Source: Agapetus fuscipes (Eukaryota > Arthropoda > Insecta > Trichoptera > Glossosomatidae). Taken from it: a stretch of 64,000 nt of DNA. Made by a program: the position numbers and the translations under genes. Where the stretch lies: contig OX637363.1 in NCBI GenBank assembly GCA_951799405.1, forward strand, positions 4,650,001 through 4,714,000. The letters are read 5' to 3'. Of this stretch, positions 10,566-20,981 are shown piece after piece. The notes below the pieces were generated by a model. The model was not told where the DNA came from. It saw nothing but the letters and a program-made list of their open reading frames with translations, and made no database searches. Numbering within the stretch: the first letter of the stretch is position 1; every line of letters begins with the position of its first letter.

Positions 10566-11090
10566 CCCATCCAGTTATCGATGCCATAACCTATAAAAAT
10601 TATTTACAAAAACAATTCCGTTCATGAATGTTTGATTGCAGTAAGTACCTAAATATTCAATTTGAAATTAAGTGTGCTGCTTCCTTTTTACAGGTAAAAC
10701 TTTAACCTATAATCTAAGTTGCAAAGATATAATACATCAAAGATCTGTACAGTGTCATTTCATTGTAAACAAAAAACTCATATGAAAAAACAAAATCTTT
10801 ACCGAAAGTTTGTAGCTTTGAAACTCACGCCTGTTCGAACATTGTGTAAATTAGTCAATTTTTAAGACATTATGGCATGTATAATTAGGTGTCGAAACAC
10901 AAAATGAAGGAAGCAAGAAAACATAGGATTTCAGGGGTAGGAATATGTTTTGTATGGGTGCATCACAGGCCACAGCTGTGTTTGACAGGACTGGGGACAA
11001 TTGTATCCCATAGTATGTATCAATGCCATAAGTTAATTTCTACTCATCTTTTTTATAACTTAATGCTTCCATTTATTCCCTTCGCTGCAA
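10566..11090. other. Mostly unrecognised; LINE-A tail scrap
   Basis: TATAATCTAAGTTGCAAAGA near 10711 is an orphan LINE-A/B tail. The stretch at 10870-11050 (GGTGTCGAAACACAAAATG.., GACAGGACTGGGGACAATTG) is repeated, inverted or diverged, near 39360-39540. Confidence 0.4.
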
Positions 11091-11156
11091 CTATCTGCAT
11101 TAGGCCACCCCTAGCGGAATGGCGACAGAGTCACAGTTACAGTTACCAGTCACAAT
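11091..11156 (+). mobile_element. LINE-G 3' tip
   Basis: GGCCACCCCTAGCGGAATGG then CGACAGAGTCACAGTTACAG. Only the final codons and tail remain. Confidence 0.7.
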
Positions 11157-11511
11157 TGAGCAATGCCAATTTAGTTCTATTAATAAAAAAATAAATTAAT
11201 TCACCAAACAGTATTAAAATTTTGAAACAATAAATTGCTGCGAATTTAGTTATGAAAGTTATGCAAAAATCGATTACTTTAAAAATTTTACTGCCTCGTT
11301 AAAGTTACGAAATCTTAAGTGTTTTATAACCGAGTTAATTCAAAATTTATGATGATATCTTCTCTAATGGAACTAACGGTCTATTAGAATATAATCGGAA
11401 AAAAATGGCCGTCTCAAATAGGTTTCCTCTTTTCCTGAGTATGTCAGCCCTGTTTCAGGAAAGGTGGCAAGACTTGCCAGATTTAATAAAAAAAAAATTT
11501 CGATGATTTCT
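11157..11511. other. AT-rich; LINE-A scrap
   Basis: TCAGCCCTGTTTCAGGAAAG at about 11446 is a 50-bp LINE-A fragment. Nothing else is seen. Confidence 0.4.
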
Positions 11512-11735
11512 TAGTACAAAATTTATATAGCGCCTTTTATGACGGTGTGTCACTACAAAGGCGCTTGTCCATATGATTGGACGAAGAGATAAGTCTTGTG
11601 ACGTCTTTTAAACAGTCTCTCCAAATCTAGTTCCCTCAGTGAGGCGGGAATAGCATTCCAAGTCATTGGAGCGGCTGCCTTGACTGCCCTGTCTCCAAAA
11701 ACAGTTGCAGGGATGTCCAGGCAGCTGCTTCTTGA
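11512..11735 (-). pseudogene. CR1/L2-like LINE, extreme C-terminus and 3' UTR
   Basis: The minus strand encodes SSCLDIPATVFGDRAVKAAA then PMTWNAIPASLREL..LFKRRHKTYLF, followed by AAAGGCGCTATATAAATT. It is the typical end of a CR1/L2-like LINE protein. Confidence 0.75.
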
Positions 11736-11739
11736 TACA

Positions 11740-12004
11740 GCTGTTTTTATGTGAATTTATCCTCAAGAGCCCTCTGCGAGTTTATTCGTCGCTTCAGAAA
11801 GCACCAATACTCAAGCAAGACCCAGTTGCTTTAAGGCTGGATGGACCTTTGTTGATCTGTCTTTAGTAAAATAATTTGAATTTATCAACCCAGCGAAGAG
11901 TATATTTGAAAATATAAATGATATAGTTTTTGTGCTCCGTCGGAAATCGAAACCACGGCCTTCCGATAACGAATCCGAAGCGTTAACTATTAAATTACTG
12001 ACCG
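11740..12004 (-). mobile_element. SINE1 copy
   Basis: Complete from the CCTCAAGAGCCCTCTGCGAG 3' module to the tRNA head at TTACTGACCGGTCA. The B-box is mutated (minus-strand GGTTTCGATTTCC). An old copy. Confidence 0.7.
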
Positions 12005-12150
12005 GTCATGTTCATTTGAAATTCGGGTTTTAATTTTGTTTGCACATACACATACGAGTAAAGCATGTGCTAACTCGAATTTACATGTGACTGCTTTTGG
12101 GCATGCATTATTCATTCATTTTAAATCCTTGCAACTTAGATTTTAGGCAG
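12005..12150 (+). mobile_element. LINE-A 3' end, 5'-truncated
   Basis: Begins at ATGTTCATTTGAAATTCGGG and ends CCTTGCAACTTAGATTTTAG. It abuts the SINE1 head directly. Bases 12151-12427 show no recognisable gene. Confidence 0.65.
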
Positions 12151-12427
12151 ATGGATAGTTATTTTGTTCGAAAAAAAAAATTAGACTTGATTTGTTTTTC
12201 AAGCGTGAAGGACGTACAATTGAGGAAATGAATTTTGTTGAAAAAAAGTACTCAAAACACAGTCGATACGGAAAACTTGTGAAAAGACCGGATATAAGAG
12301 TTTTCATGGTTTTTCAATCACAAATAATTGACGTTTTAATTGTTGTTTTATTCAAATTTGGCGAAAACCCAATAATTAACTCCTTCCTCTTCTTTTTTAT
12401 GTTCTTTGCGTATCAGAACCCAGTGCT

Positions 12428-12712
12428 CGGAAAATCTAATCTAATCTAAGTTGCACAATATATTTAACATTAAAGATTCACATTATATGCACTATCAGAA
12501 ACAGACATGCACAAGTCCGCGCTTTTAAACATGCCGCATGTGGTCCTACAATATAAAAACCCGAATCTCACATGGACATACACCCTGCAACTCTTGCCGA
12601 CCTTCCCTGAAACAGGGGTGACATTGGAAAAGTGAACCATTTTCTACAGCATGGGTGGTCAGCCGCATACCTACCAACATTTTAGTCAAGGAACACGCAC
12701 AACTACACTCGT
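12428..12712 (-). mobile_element. LINE-A 3' end
   Basis: Tail CTAATCTAATCTAAGTTGCA at 12435, hairpin segment CCCTGAAACAGGGG, and 5' edge GGTGGTCAGCCGCATACC. Bases 12713-12981 show no feature. Confidence 0.85.
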
Positions 12713-12981
12713 AGTCAATTTTTCATACAGATTCTTGCGTCGCTTTTCATACTAAGCGTGCTTCTTATGCAACTTAGAATACATTATAATCCTACTTACT
12801 TTGCAAGGCTTCGTCTTCATTTGAATATTAAAATCAAATCTGACATCAATGACTGACGAGCGGTGTCATATTAGATGAAACTAAAACAGACGACAAAAAC
12901 CTCAGTAAACGAACAATATGTACCTACCTCATAATAAGAATGCTTTGATGTGCCAACATTTTCAGTATAAAAACAACATAT

Positions 12982-13300
12982 TGTTACGAACTAATGTTAT
13001 GAAGTACCCACGCGCGCCTGAACATGTACGACTTTAGTATGATGGTAGTAGGGAGGTACATATAACGGCGGTCGGGTATAAACGAGAGATCAAATGAACT
13101 AGAATATGCAAGAATGATCCCTTTTGTACCTATATAAACGGACTGCAAAGTGCATCATTGGATTAGTCGCTCCAAGCATTTTGTCGTGAAGACCAGTAAG
13201 CAGAGATTTTCAATTGTTGTAAATTATGAACCAAGCCGTGTAAAATGAATTCTGTTAATTTAAAAAAAATGCAGTTTATTTAAAAGAGAACACCAGTACA
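12982..13300 (+). mobile_element. Probable solo LTR
   Basis: Starts TGTTACGAACTAATGTTATG, an LTR-like TGTTAC edge. It contains a CCTATATAAACGG promoter-like site near 13131. A minus-strand relative lies at 51785-52350, sharing ACGCGCGCCTG.., AACGGCGGTC, GAATATGCAAGAATGATC and TTTTGTACCTATATA. No internal retroviral-type coding region adjoins either copy. The 3' edge is uncertain. Confidence 0.55.
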
Positions 13301-13386
13301 ATCTTAGCAATGTCAACAACAGCGAAGAAGACCATAAGACATCAGCCATTTGGCACACCAAATGTTTCTGATGCTCCATCTTTTCA

Positions 13387-13665
13387 TTATAGTCCGGTCG
13401 AGAGCTCAGTTGGTAGAGTGTTTGAATTCCATTCCGAGAACTCGGGTTCGAATCCCACTGAGGGTGTCAGAAATGATTTCCCGTTTCGGTGATATTCATT
13501 CACCCTTCACAAGAAATGAGTACGAGCGCCTTCGGGAGCTGGAAAACTCCCGCTTCAACTCAAGTGGTTGTCCCCCTTACTTGTAAAAATAAATAGGTTC
13601 CACTTGCCACATGCGAGTGCTTCGGGGCAAGAGCTTACATGTGGTGGAAAACAAATAAATTTATA
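13387..13665 (+). mobile_element. SINE2, full copy
   Basis: The tRNA-like head has an A-box region AGCTCAGTTGGTAGAGTG (13403-13420) and a perfect GGTTCGAATCC B-box (13445-13455). The body includes TTTCCCGTTTCGGTG and AGTGGTTGTCCCCCTTACTT, then TTCGGGGCAAGAGCTTACAT. The head resembles a lysine-type tRNA. The tail differs from the (GTTGC)n of other copies. Confidence 0.85.
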
Positions 13666-13802
13666 AAAAATGCGTTGGTAGAGATAATTTATTGTGATAT
13701 TTGTCAATTACAAAATAATTCATTTAAGTGACAGTATAATTACAAAATGAAACTCATGCAAATTTTGAATTAATAGTATTACAGTATTGTTTAAATCAAT
13801 GC

Positions 13803-14072
13803 TAATCTAATATAATCTAATCTAAGTCGCAAAGATATGTTACATTGGGGATTCACATTATATGCATTCTCACAAGTAGACACGTACAAGTTCGTGCTTG
13901 CACATGCCGCATGTGAACCTACAACATAAAAACCCAAATCTCAAATGGACATACACGATGCAACTCTTGCCTTCCTTCCCTGAAACAGGGGTGGCATTGG
14001 CAAAGTGAACCATTTTTTACAGCACGGGTGGTCAGCCGTATACCAACCTATAAGTCAAGGAACGCATACATG
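13803..14072 (-). mobile_element. LINE-A 3' end
   Basis: Tail CTAATCTAATATAATCTAAT, palindrome CACATGCCGCATGTG near 13900, and hairpin CCCTGAAACAGGGG, ending GGTGGTCAGCCGTATACCAA. Bases 13666-13802 are featureless. Confidence 0.85.
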
Positions 14073-14159
14073 AATATTAATTTAAAGCACAAAGAGGAAA
14101 GAATCTCTTGTACGAGAATTAACTTTTGACTTAAGAATTTTTGTGACTGGTTGCATTGC

Positions 14160-14320
14160 ATTGGCGATACACCCAAGGGCGTACCCAGGATCAAATCTAG
14201 GGGGGGGGCAAATTTTGGAAAATTGAAAATCATCGTCACCAAAAGATATCGTCAATTGAAATACAACGGGGGGGGGGGGGGCCACTGCCCCCCCCCCCCG
14301 CCCCCCCTGTAAGAGAAAAC
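14160..14320. repeat. G/C homopolymer-rich element
   Basis: GGGCGTACCCAGGATCAAAT leads into G9, then a G12 tract at 14269 followed by C-runs. This may be a small dispersed element. The boundaries and family are unknown. Confidence 0.4.
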
Positions 14321-14324
14321 ATTA

Positions 14325-14492
14325 ACCTGGAAGAGAAAAATTAAACATAAAAACCCAAATCTCAAATCAACATAGGTACACCCAACTCTTGCCGACCTTC
14401 CCTGAAACAGGGGCGGCATTGGCAAAGTGAACCATTTTCTACAGCATGGGTTGGTCAGCCACATACCAACCTATAAGTCAAGGAACATATAC
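14325..14492 (-). mobile_element. LINE-A 3' end, tail-truncated
   Basis: Conserved block from TAAAAACCCAAATCTCAAAT to GGTCAGCCACATACCAACC. Its tail side is replaced by the G/C-rich element. Bases 14493-14769 show no feature. Confidence 0.7.
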
Positions 14493-14769
14493 AACAAGTT
14501 CCATTTTTTAAAACAAGCATAACATTTTAAATTCACTTAGGTGATCACTTCTTTCTCCATGCGTTTCGACTACAGACAGACTTGCAAGAGATTTTAGACC
14601 GGATAAGGTTAACTTAAAATTCAGCATAACAATAATAAAGTGCGTCACCACACCATAATATGAAACCTACTTCCGTTCACGTGTACAGAATCCATACAGA
14701 GGTTAATCAAGTCGGTCTATCCTTAACGTTGGATGGATCCGAGCCTAGTGATAATGTGAACACATTGCA

Positions 14770-15244
14770 AATAAAAAACAACTAAGCTACACATATAGTT
14801 TAACTTATTGCCTGCGTTATCCCCGAAAGGATCAAATATGGCGATTCAGGACCTATTTATTTTTACGGGTAAGGAAGCCGGCCACACATCAACCACTTTC
14901 AGTTGAAGTGGGTGGCCGGTTCTCATTTCTTGTGAAAGCTGAGTACACCTTGGGATCGAACCCTTGCTCTCGGTAATGCAAGCATTCTACCAACTAAGCT
15001 ACCTACCGGACTTTTTACGAGTTTGGTCGTCGCTGAAAATCGCCAATTCTCAAGCAAGACCCAGTTGCTAAAAGGCTGGATGGACCTTTTGATGACCGGT
15101 CTTTGGTAAAGGTTTATGAATTTTTCAACCCAGCGAAGAGCAAAATTGAAAATATAAATGGTATATTTTTTGGGCTCCGCCGGGATTCGAACCTACAACC
15201 TTCCATTACGAGTCATAAGTGTTAACCACTAGACTGCGGCCCGG
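14770..15244 (-). mobile_element. Composite SINE: SINE1 head and body joined to SINE2
   Basis: On the minus strand: SINE1 tRNA head (15244-15175, B-box GGTTCGAATCC), SINE1 body to about 15020, the joint AAAAAGTCCGGTAGGTAGCT, then the SINE2 head with AGCTTAGTTGGTAGAATGC, SINE2 body, and an end ATATGTGTAGCTTAGTTG at 14780. The element therefore carries two tRNA-derived heads in tandem. The plus-strand copy at 18412 has the same joint. Confidence 0.85.
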
Positions 15245-15375
15245 TCTCAGAAGAAAAAAACTAGTTTTCTGTTCGTCTTCATTTTTGCCAATCTCCGTCG
15301 CTCATTGGATTGAATATGACATATCTGAAATTCGATCCGTTGATAAAACCACAGGTTGGAATGAGTATAATATTC

Positions 15376-16040
15376 GGTAGCGCCTAACTGTTTTGTTTTA
15401 GCCAAAGAGCGAATAATTTAACCGTGTGTGGTCTAAACATCGGACCCAACATACAAAAAAATATTTTAATTTTAATCTTCATTTCCTGTCCAATCGAAAA
15501 TGTATCCTAATTAACAATTCATTCCTGGCGATAGGTCAGATGATAGAGTGTTTGCATTCCATGCCGAGAGCTCGGGCTTGAATCCCACCGAGGATGTCAG
15601 ATTTTTTTTGTCATTTTCCATGTACCTAAGCAACGTGTCTCTGCTCCGTCTTCAATCTATGTACATATCACCATAGAAACCCATGAAATCACCATGGCAA
15701 CGGCATTCGTTACTAGCACTCCATAGAGCGAATAATTTTGCATACACTGTGTATGGTCCCACCATCGCATCGGGCCCAACATAAAAAAATATATTTAAAT
15801 TTTAATCTTCATTTCCTGTCCAATCGAAAATTTATCCTTATTAACAACTCATTCCTGTCGATAGCTCAGATGATAGAGTGTTTGCATTCCATGCCGAGAG
15901 CTCGGGCTTGAATCCCACCGAGGATGTCAGATTTTTTTTTGTCATTTTCCATGTAGCCAATGTGTCTCTGCTCCGTCTTCCATCTATGCAAATATCACCA
16001 TAGAAACCCATGAAATCACCATGGCAACGGCATTCGTTAC
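15376..16040. repeat. Tandem duplication of about 320-340 bp, each unit with a SINE2 head
   Basis: Unit 1 (about 15400-15720) and unit 2 (about 15727-16040) share AGAGCGAATAATTT, TTTTAATCTTCATTTCCTGT and GATGATAGAGTGTTTGCATT. They also share CCACCGAGGATGTCAG, CTCTGCTCCGTCTTC and ATGGCAACGGCATTCGTTAC. Each carries a SINE2 tRNA head fused to a T-run. Minor differences show that the duplication is not an assembly echo of identical sequence. Confidence 0.75.
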
Positions 16041-16765
16041 TAGCACTAGTACAACACTTGTTGTTGAAAGTATGAAAATATCTGATAAATTCCGAATTCA
16101 AAAATGTTCCGACCTCATTGTGTACGGGACGATTTTCACAAGTAGGTATCTATTGCCGCGAGCATAGAAGTTACATACTTGTAATAAAGAAAATATCCAG
16201 TTTGGCATAAATATGTTTTTTTTCCAATAAGATATGCACCGTAGAAATGGCTCATTTGAGAATTATTATGACAGGAAAAACACTGAAAGATAGAGTGAGA
16301 AACGAATGGGTTCTGAATGAATGCGGAGTAAAAGAAAGCGTGAAAGTGAAAGTTCGAAGAAGTGTGATGCGATGGTTTGGACATATTGAAAGGATGAATG
16401 AAGACCGACTGACAAAAAAAGTGTACAAAAGGAATGTAATAGGTAAGCGTGGAAGGGGAAGACCTAGGAAAGAATGGATTGATCAGATAAGTGAGATTGC
16501 GAATGAATGGAATCTACAGAGTGGAAACAAGAGAAGAGCGTGCATGAAAAGAATGATGAAACTAGATGAGATGAAAGAAGTATGCAAGGACAGAGTCAAG
16601 TGGAGGCACTTGTATGGAGGTACTGGCCACCCCTAGAGGAATGGCGGCAGGATACAAGACAAGACAAGGTAACACACCTGTTGACAGTTGGAAGGTTATC
16701 GATAGACTGAATTTGGATTTTTGTATGATGAGTGGGTTAGCGCATTCCTAATTCTCAAAGGATTG
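15950..16765. repeat. Dispersed segment, copy 2 (with LINE-G insertion)
   Basis: Colinear with 10020-10565. It is interrupted after TTTTTTTTCCAATA by the LINE-G 3' end and resumes at GGTAACACACCTGTTGACAG. Confidence 0.75.
16236..16672 (+). pseudogene. LINE-G, C-terminal coding region and 3' end
   Basis: A frame of about 125 residues contains VRRSVMRWFGHIERMNEDRL, KKVYKRNVIGKRGRGRPRKE, WIDQISEIANEWNLQSGNKR and RVKWRHLYGGTGHP before the stop at 16634. This matches the C-terminal tail of RTE-type endonuclease-RT proteins. It is followed by CCCCTAGAGGAATGGCGG and a GATACAAGACAAGACAAG tail. The endonuclease and RT parts are absent (5'-truncated insertion). The empty site is preserved at about 10455. 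Confidence 0.85.
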
Positions 16766-17161
16766 CTTTCTTAGCCCATCTAATTCATATACATCGATGG
16801 GTATAGGAGACAAATTTTGAGGGAGGTACACGCACAGCAAATCGTTTGTACCTACTTTATATTTAACAAATAGGTATTTTCCCAGGTGAAAGTCATAAAA
16901 ATCAAATGACACAAAGTGGAACTAACAAATGAAAGGAATTCATTAAAAATATATTAAGAATACGTCTGAAAAATATTTTGCAAAAAGAGAAAAAAAGCGT
17001 CCACGTAATCAATCAACGAATGTCAATAATAATAATAATAATAATAAATAATAATAAATAATAATAATAATAATATAAGAATAGAGAGGCACTCCCGCTG
17101 TTTCCCTTCCCTATAATTTCTCGAGAGTAAAAAGTATATTTAAAAAATGTAATTTGTTGTG
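16766..17161. other. Unrecognised stretch with an AAT microsatellite
   Basis: (AAT)n/(AATA)n lies at 17024-17076. No other feature is seen. Confidence 0.5.
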
Positions 17162-17425
17162 TATGTTACTTGACTTATAGGTTGGTATGCGGCTGACCAC
17201 CTATGCTGTAGAAAATGGTTCAGTTAGCCAATGTCACCCCTGTTTCAGGGAAGTTCGGCAAGAGTTGCATGGTGTATGTTCATTTGAGATTGCGTTTTTA
17301 TATTGTAAGTTCACATGCGGCATGTCCAAGCGCGAACTTTTACGTGTCTGTGAAAATGCATATAATGTAAATCTCCAATGATACATATCTTTGCAACTTA
17401 GACTAGATTAGATAGGATTAGCAAA
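17162..17425 (+). mobile_element. LINE-A 3' end
   Basis: Full block from TTGACTTATAGGTTGGTATG to CTTTGCAACTTAGACTAGAT with a short ATTAG-type tail. Palindrome CACATGCGGCATGT at about 17309. Confidence 0.85.
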
Positions 17426-17483
17426 CACTGCCTCTAGAATGTGGTTTGAGCTTCGGATGCTCCTGATGTGGATCTCCCGAGTG

Positions 17484-17760
17484 GATCTAATCTAATCTAA
17501 TATAATCTAAGTTGCAAAGATATGTAACATTTGGGATTCACATTATATGCATTCTCACAAGCAGACACGTATAAGTTCACGCTTGCACATGCCGCATGTG
17601 AACCTACAACATAAAAACCCAAATCTCAAATGTGCATACACCCTGCAACTCTTATCGGCCTTCCCTGAAACACGGGTGACATTGGCAAAGTAAACCATTT
17701 TCTACAGCATGGGTGGTCAGCCACATACCAACCTATAAGTCAAGAAACATACACCACAAG
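17484..17760 (-). mobile_element. LINE-A 3' end
   Basis: Tail TCTAATCTAATATAATCTAA, conserved block, and 5' edge AACCTATAAGTCAAGAAACA. It faces the 17162 copy tail-to-tail across about 60 bp. Bases 17761-18100 show no feature. Confidence 0.85.
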
Positions 17761-18101
17761 TTACATTTTTTAAATCAGGTATATTTAGGTATATAAAAGG
17801 TATATAAAAAATTTAGCCTCTCTGTGCGAATTGGAATGTCTCTAAGTAGAAAGAGTGCATTGATACTACACGATCGTTTCACTTTTTATTTGTAATTTTT
17901 AAAGTAAGATGTTTGTATTGAATGGAATTCAGTGATGGGCAGTGATAGAAATAATCTAATTCGAAAACGAATAGTTGAATAGTCATGGAATGAAAATAAA
18001 AAAAAACAATTAAATTAAATTTTAAAATGTAAAGTCCACATCTTATGAAGAGGCAAACAAAAAAAAAGTTCACGCCAATATATTTTTACAAAATGACTGT
18101 T

Positions 18102-18358
18102 TATCTAAATCTAAATCTAAGCTGCAAAGATATGTATCATTTGAGATTCATATTAAATGCATTCCCACAAGCAGACATGCATAATTTCGCGCTTACACAT
18201 GCTGCATGTGGACCTACAATATAAAAACCCCAATCTCAAATGAACATAAGCCCTGCAACTCTTGCCGACCTTCCCTGAAGCAGGGGTGACATTGGCAAAG
18301 TGAACCATTTTTTACAGTATGGGTGGTCAGAGCCGCATACCAACCTATCAGTCAAGGA
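18102..18358 (-). mobile_element. LINE-A 3' end
   Basis: Tail ATCTAAATCTAAATCTAAGC, then GCTGCATGTGGACCTACAAT, ending at GCATACCAACCTATCAGTCA. Confidence 0.85.
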
Positions 18359-18411
18359 GTTTACATTTGTATTATTTGATGTTTGGCACTTGATAATTAT
18401 GAATTAGTATG

Positions 18412-18960
18412 GACCAGTCCGCAGTCTAGTGCATAACACTTTTGACTCATAAATGGAAGGTTGTGGGTTGGAATCCCGGAGCACAAAAAATATACCAATT
18501 ATATTTTCAAATTTGCTCTTCGCTGGGTTGAAAAATTCATCAATCTTTACCAAAGACCAGTCATTAAAAGGTCCATCCAGACTTACAGCACCTCAATTTT
18601 GCTTGAGAATTGGCGCTTCGTAGCGACGACCAAGCTTGTAAAAAGTCCGTTCGTTGGCACGTTGATAGAATGCTTGCATTCCATGCCGAGAGCAGGGGTC
18701 GATCCCCACCGAAGGTCTCAGAAACGACTTACCGTTTCGGTGCTTATTCGAAACCCAAAATTAATACCGGCAAGGTTTAATCAGCCTTCAGAAGAAATGA
18801 GAACCAGACTCCTCGAGAGCTGGGACACTTCCACTTTAACTGAAGAGGCCGGCCTCCTTACCCGTAAAATAAATAGGTCCTGAATCGCCACATGAGACCT
18901 CTTCACAATAATGCAGACAAGAAGTTACACTATATGTGTAGCTTAGTTGCGTTTACGTAG
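18412..18960 (+). mobile_element. Composite SINE: SINE1 plus SINE2, plus strand
   Basis: SINE1 head CCGCAGTCTAGTGCATAACA with B-box GGTTGGAATCC, body to TTGTAAAAAGTCCG at 18647, then the SINE2 head (TTGATAGAATGCTTGC, B-box-like GGTCGATCCCC), SINE2 body, and end GAAGTTACACTATATGTGTA then GCTTAGTTGCG at about 18952. It has the same order and the same joint as the copy at 14770, so the two SINEs move as one unit. Confidence 0.85.
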
Positions 18961-19689
18961 TTGCCTACCTGCACTTTTTTTCAAAATCGATTGTTATCCC
19001 AGTCCCGCAAACCCTGTGAATCTCGCATATGTAATCCCGCATCACCGATCCCGCTTTTCTTAGATTCAATTCCCTGATTACAACGCATTTCAATTTACTG
19101 CTCAATTCGAATAAAATTAATAAATTCGAATCTTCTTCGCAAATTCGAAAAAACTTCTCGCAAGCCCACCACATTGCAACGAATTTTCCATCAATGACAA
19201 AATGGTTTTATTTTAGACCCGAGTCTAACTGTGTCACTTTTTGCACGCCAAAAAACTCACTCATCCGTGGTGCAAAATAATAAATACCTATTCCATCAAT
19301 CGAAGAAGATTGCCATTTAGTGATTGACGCAAAAATCGAACTCCGATATTCGAATTTTTTGCTTTTCGAACATCTGAAATTTTCAAATATTTTTGTAATA
19401 ATTTTACTCCCAGTTTCAGCTTAATATTTCCGATTGTAACAATATTTCAATACAGACGGCAAAAGTTACAAGGTTTATGCTCATTTGAGGTTAAGGTTTT
19501 CTTTTGTTAGTACTCAAACAGGAGGCAAGGAAATTTCTAGTCGAAAGGACACTCATTATAAACATTTATTAGCGTCAAAGATATGATGGGAAAAAAATAT
19601 TTCAATTTTTTAACACAACAAACAAAAATATATAAGAAGTAGGTAGATAAACCAGAAACAAAAATTATTTTCTGTAGTGCATAAAGAAC
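18961..19689. other. No feature recognised
   Basis: AT-rich, unique-looking. A minus-strand frame at 18965-19174 has no known motif. Confidence 0.45.
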
Positions 19690-19743
19690 ACTAATCTAAT
19701 CTAATCTAATCTAAGCTGCAAAGATATATATCATTTAAGATTT
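19690..19743 (-). mobile_element. LINE-A tail, left part of a split copy
   Basis: (CTAAT)4 then AAGCTGCAAAGATATATATC and ATTTAAGATTT. The copy resumes near 26486 (TATATTAAATGCATTCCC) after the nested insertions. The (CTAAT)n run is a LINE tail, not the insect CCTAA telomere repeat. Confidence 0.8.
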
Positions 19744-19854
19744 TATTTTTATTTATTTTTATTTTTATTTATTTTACTTACGGACATAATAGTCCAATTA
19801 CATAATTATATGAAAAAGTAATTACAGAAAATGACAAAGAAAATAATATAATAC
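19744..19854. other. AT-rich insertion between LINE-A and the LTR element, left part
   Basis: (TTTTATTTA)n-rich sequence, then TTACGGACATAATAGTCCAA. With 26444-26485 it may be the remains of a separate insertion into LINE-A that was later hit by the LTR retrotransposon. Confidence 0.5.
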
Positions 19855-20892
19855 TGTAGCGTAGGGAAATTATTAAATGTAATAGCGTAGGGACATTTTA
19901 AATCAGACGCTTGCATCCCCAAGGTCTCGAAGGGCGGAGCTACCCTTGGCGCCAGGGCGTTTCTCAGCTCCTGGACGATCCCACTAAGGGCGGATTCCTC
20001 CCTCCTATCCCGCTCAGACTCCACCTTTACCACCTCCACTATCACTAAATCTGCATATAAGCGCCTGCACCAGCCAGAAGAGCCAGAGTACAATCCGAAC
20101 TTCAGGGCCGAGCAAGCTTCTTTTCTAGGACTTCTCACTCCCTGGGTTCACCCCTCCCCGTACCTCCCGAGCAACTAGGCCGAGCAAGCTTCTTTACTAG
20201 GACTTCTCACCCCTATAGCTCACCTCCTATACCTCCCGAGCAACTAGGCCGAGCAAGCTTCTTTACTAGGACTTCTCACCCCTATAGCTCATCTCCTGTA
20301 CCTCCCGAGCGACTAGACCGAGCAAGCTTCTTTACTAGGACTTCTCACCCCTAAAAGCTCACCCTCTCATACCTCCAGAACGAGATACCTTTCCTCCCGC
20401 AATACCCAGCGTATATCCCCTGACGCCTCCACCGAGTCGCGCCTGGATATATACAAGGCCCTCCTACGATGTGTGTCAGGAAAGTGTGTTCCGTGAGTCA
20501 ATGACCCTAACAGGGTAGTGTTGAATAACTGCAATTACTTACTCGGTCAGTAAACCGACAACAAAGTGTTAAAATCAGTGAAAGTGAGCTTCGGACCATA
20601 TAACTGTTGTGCTCCCATGAAGGAATCGCTCGCACATCTGGCACGCAGCTGTACAGAAGCGACGCAACCACAGTGCCCCGAATATTTCTAAGCCAGTGCA
20701 TAAAGCCATATTTTCAAGGACAGTGACCGTAATTAATCTTGCACTCGAACCCATTGTGTATAATTTACTGCTTTAAATCTGTGTCTTTGCATAAATCTTT
20801 GTCTTTTAAACATTGTGCAATTTTGTGTCTGCAAGACTGCAATAAATAACGGTGTTAAGGAAAAAGGGACTTTTGCTACCACATCCCTTATA
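19855..20892 (+). repeat. 5' LTR
   Basis: Begins TGTAGCGTAGGG and ends near CCCTTATA. It contains four tandem units of about 70 bp at 20108-20378, a TATATA box at 20448-20453 and an AATAAA signal at 20841-20846, giving a U3-R-U5 layout with a long R/U5. Some minus-strand frames in it are chance. Confidence 0.92.
20108..20378 (+). repeat. Four tandem repeats of about 70 bp inside the LTR U3
   Basis: Units start at 20108, 20180, 20249 and 20318, each with CCGAGCAAGCTTCTTT(A/T)CTA followed by GGACTTCTCAC. They lie just upstream of the TATA box and may act as enhancer repeats. The same set is in the 3' LTR at about 25655-25925. Confidence 0.85.
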
Positions 20893-20894
20893 AC

Positions 20895-20906
20895 TGGCGC
20901 CCAACT
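20895..20906 (+). other. Primer-binding site
   Basis: TGGCGCCCAAC starts two bases after the LTR. Its 11 bases are complementary to the 3' end expected of a lysine tRNA (known complement TGGCGCCCAACG). The tRNA identity is an inference. Confidence 0.75.
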
Positions 20907-20981
20907 TGATTGGCCCGAGTGCAAACCAACGAGTGATTTATTATCCTGAAAATTGCTGCCATTCGACGATCCCCAAGGAAC

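Noticed and set aside
12192..12449. 85-residue frame as a gene
   Set aside because: No recognisable domain, and it runs into the tail of a LINE-A copy.
13387..13460. tRNA gene
   Set aside because: A- and B-box are present, but the arms do not pair as a full cloverleaf by eye, and the same head is followed by SINE2 body sequence in other copies.
17024..17076. AAT microsatellites as regulatory elements
   Set aside because: Several such runs are the tails of SINE1 or LINE copies; this one stands alone and shows no more than slippage.
19690..19712. (CTAAT)n runs as interstitial telomere repeats
   Set aside because: The unit is CTAAT, not CCTAA, and every run sits at the 3' end of a LINE-A copy, so it is the LINE tail.
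20507..20701. 64-residue minus-strand frame, repeated at 26054
   Set aside because: It lies inside the LTRs and is duplicated only because the LTRs are.
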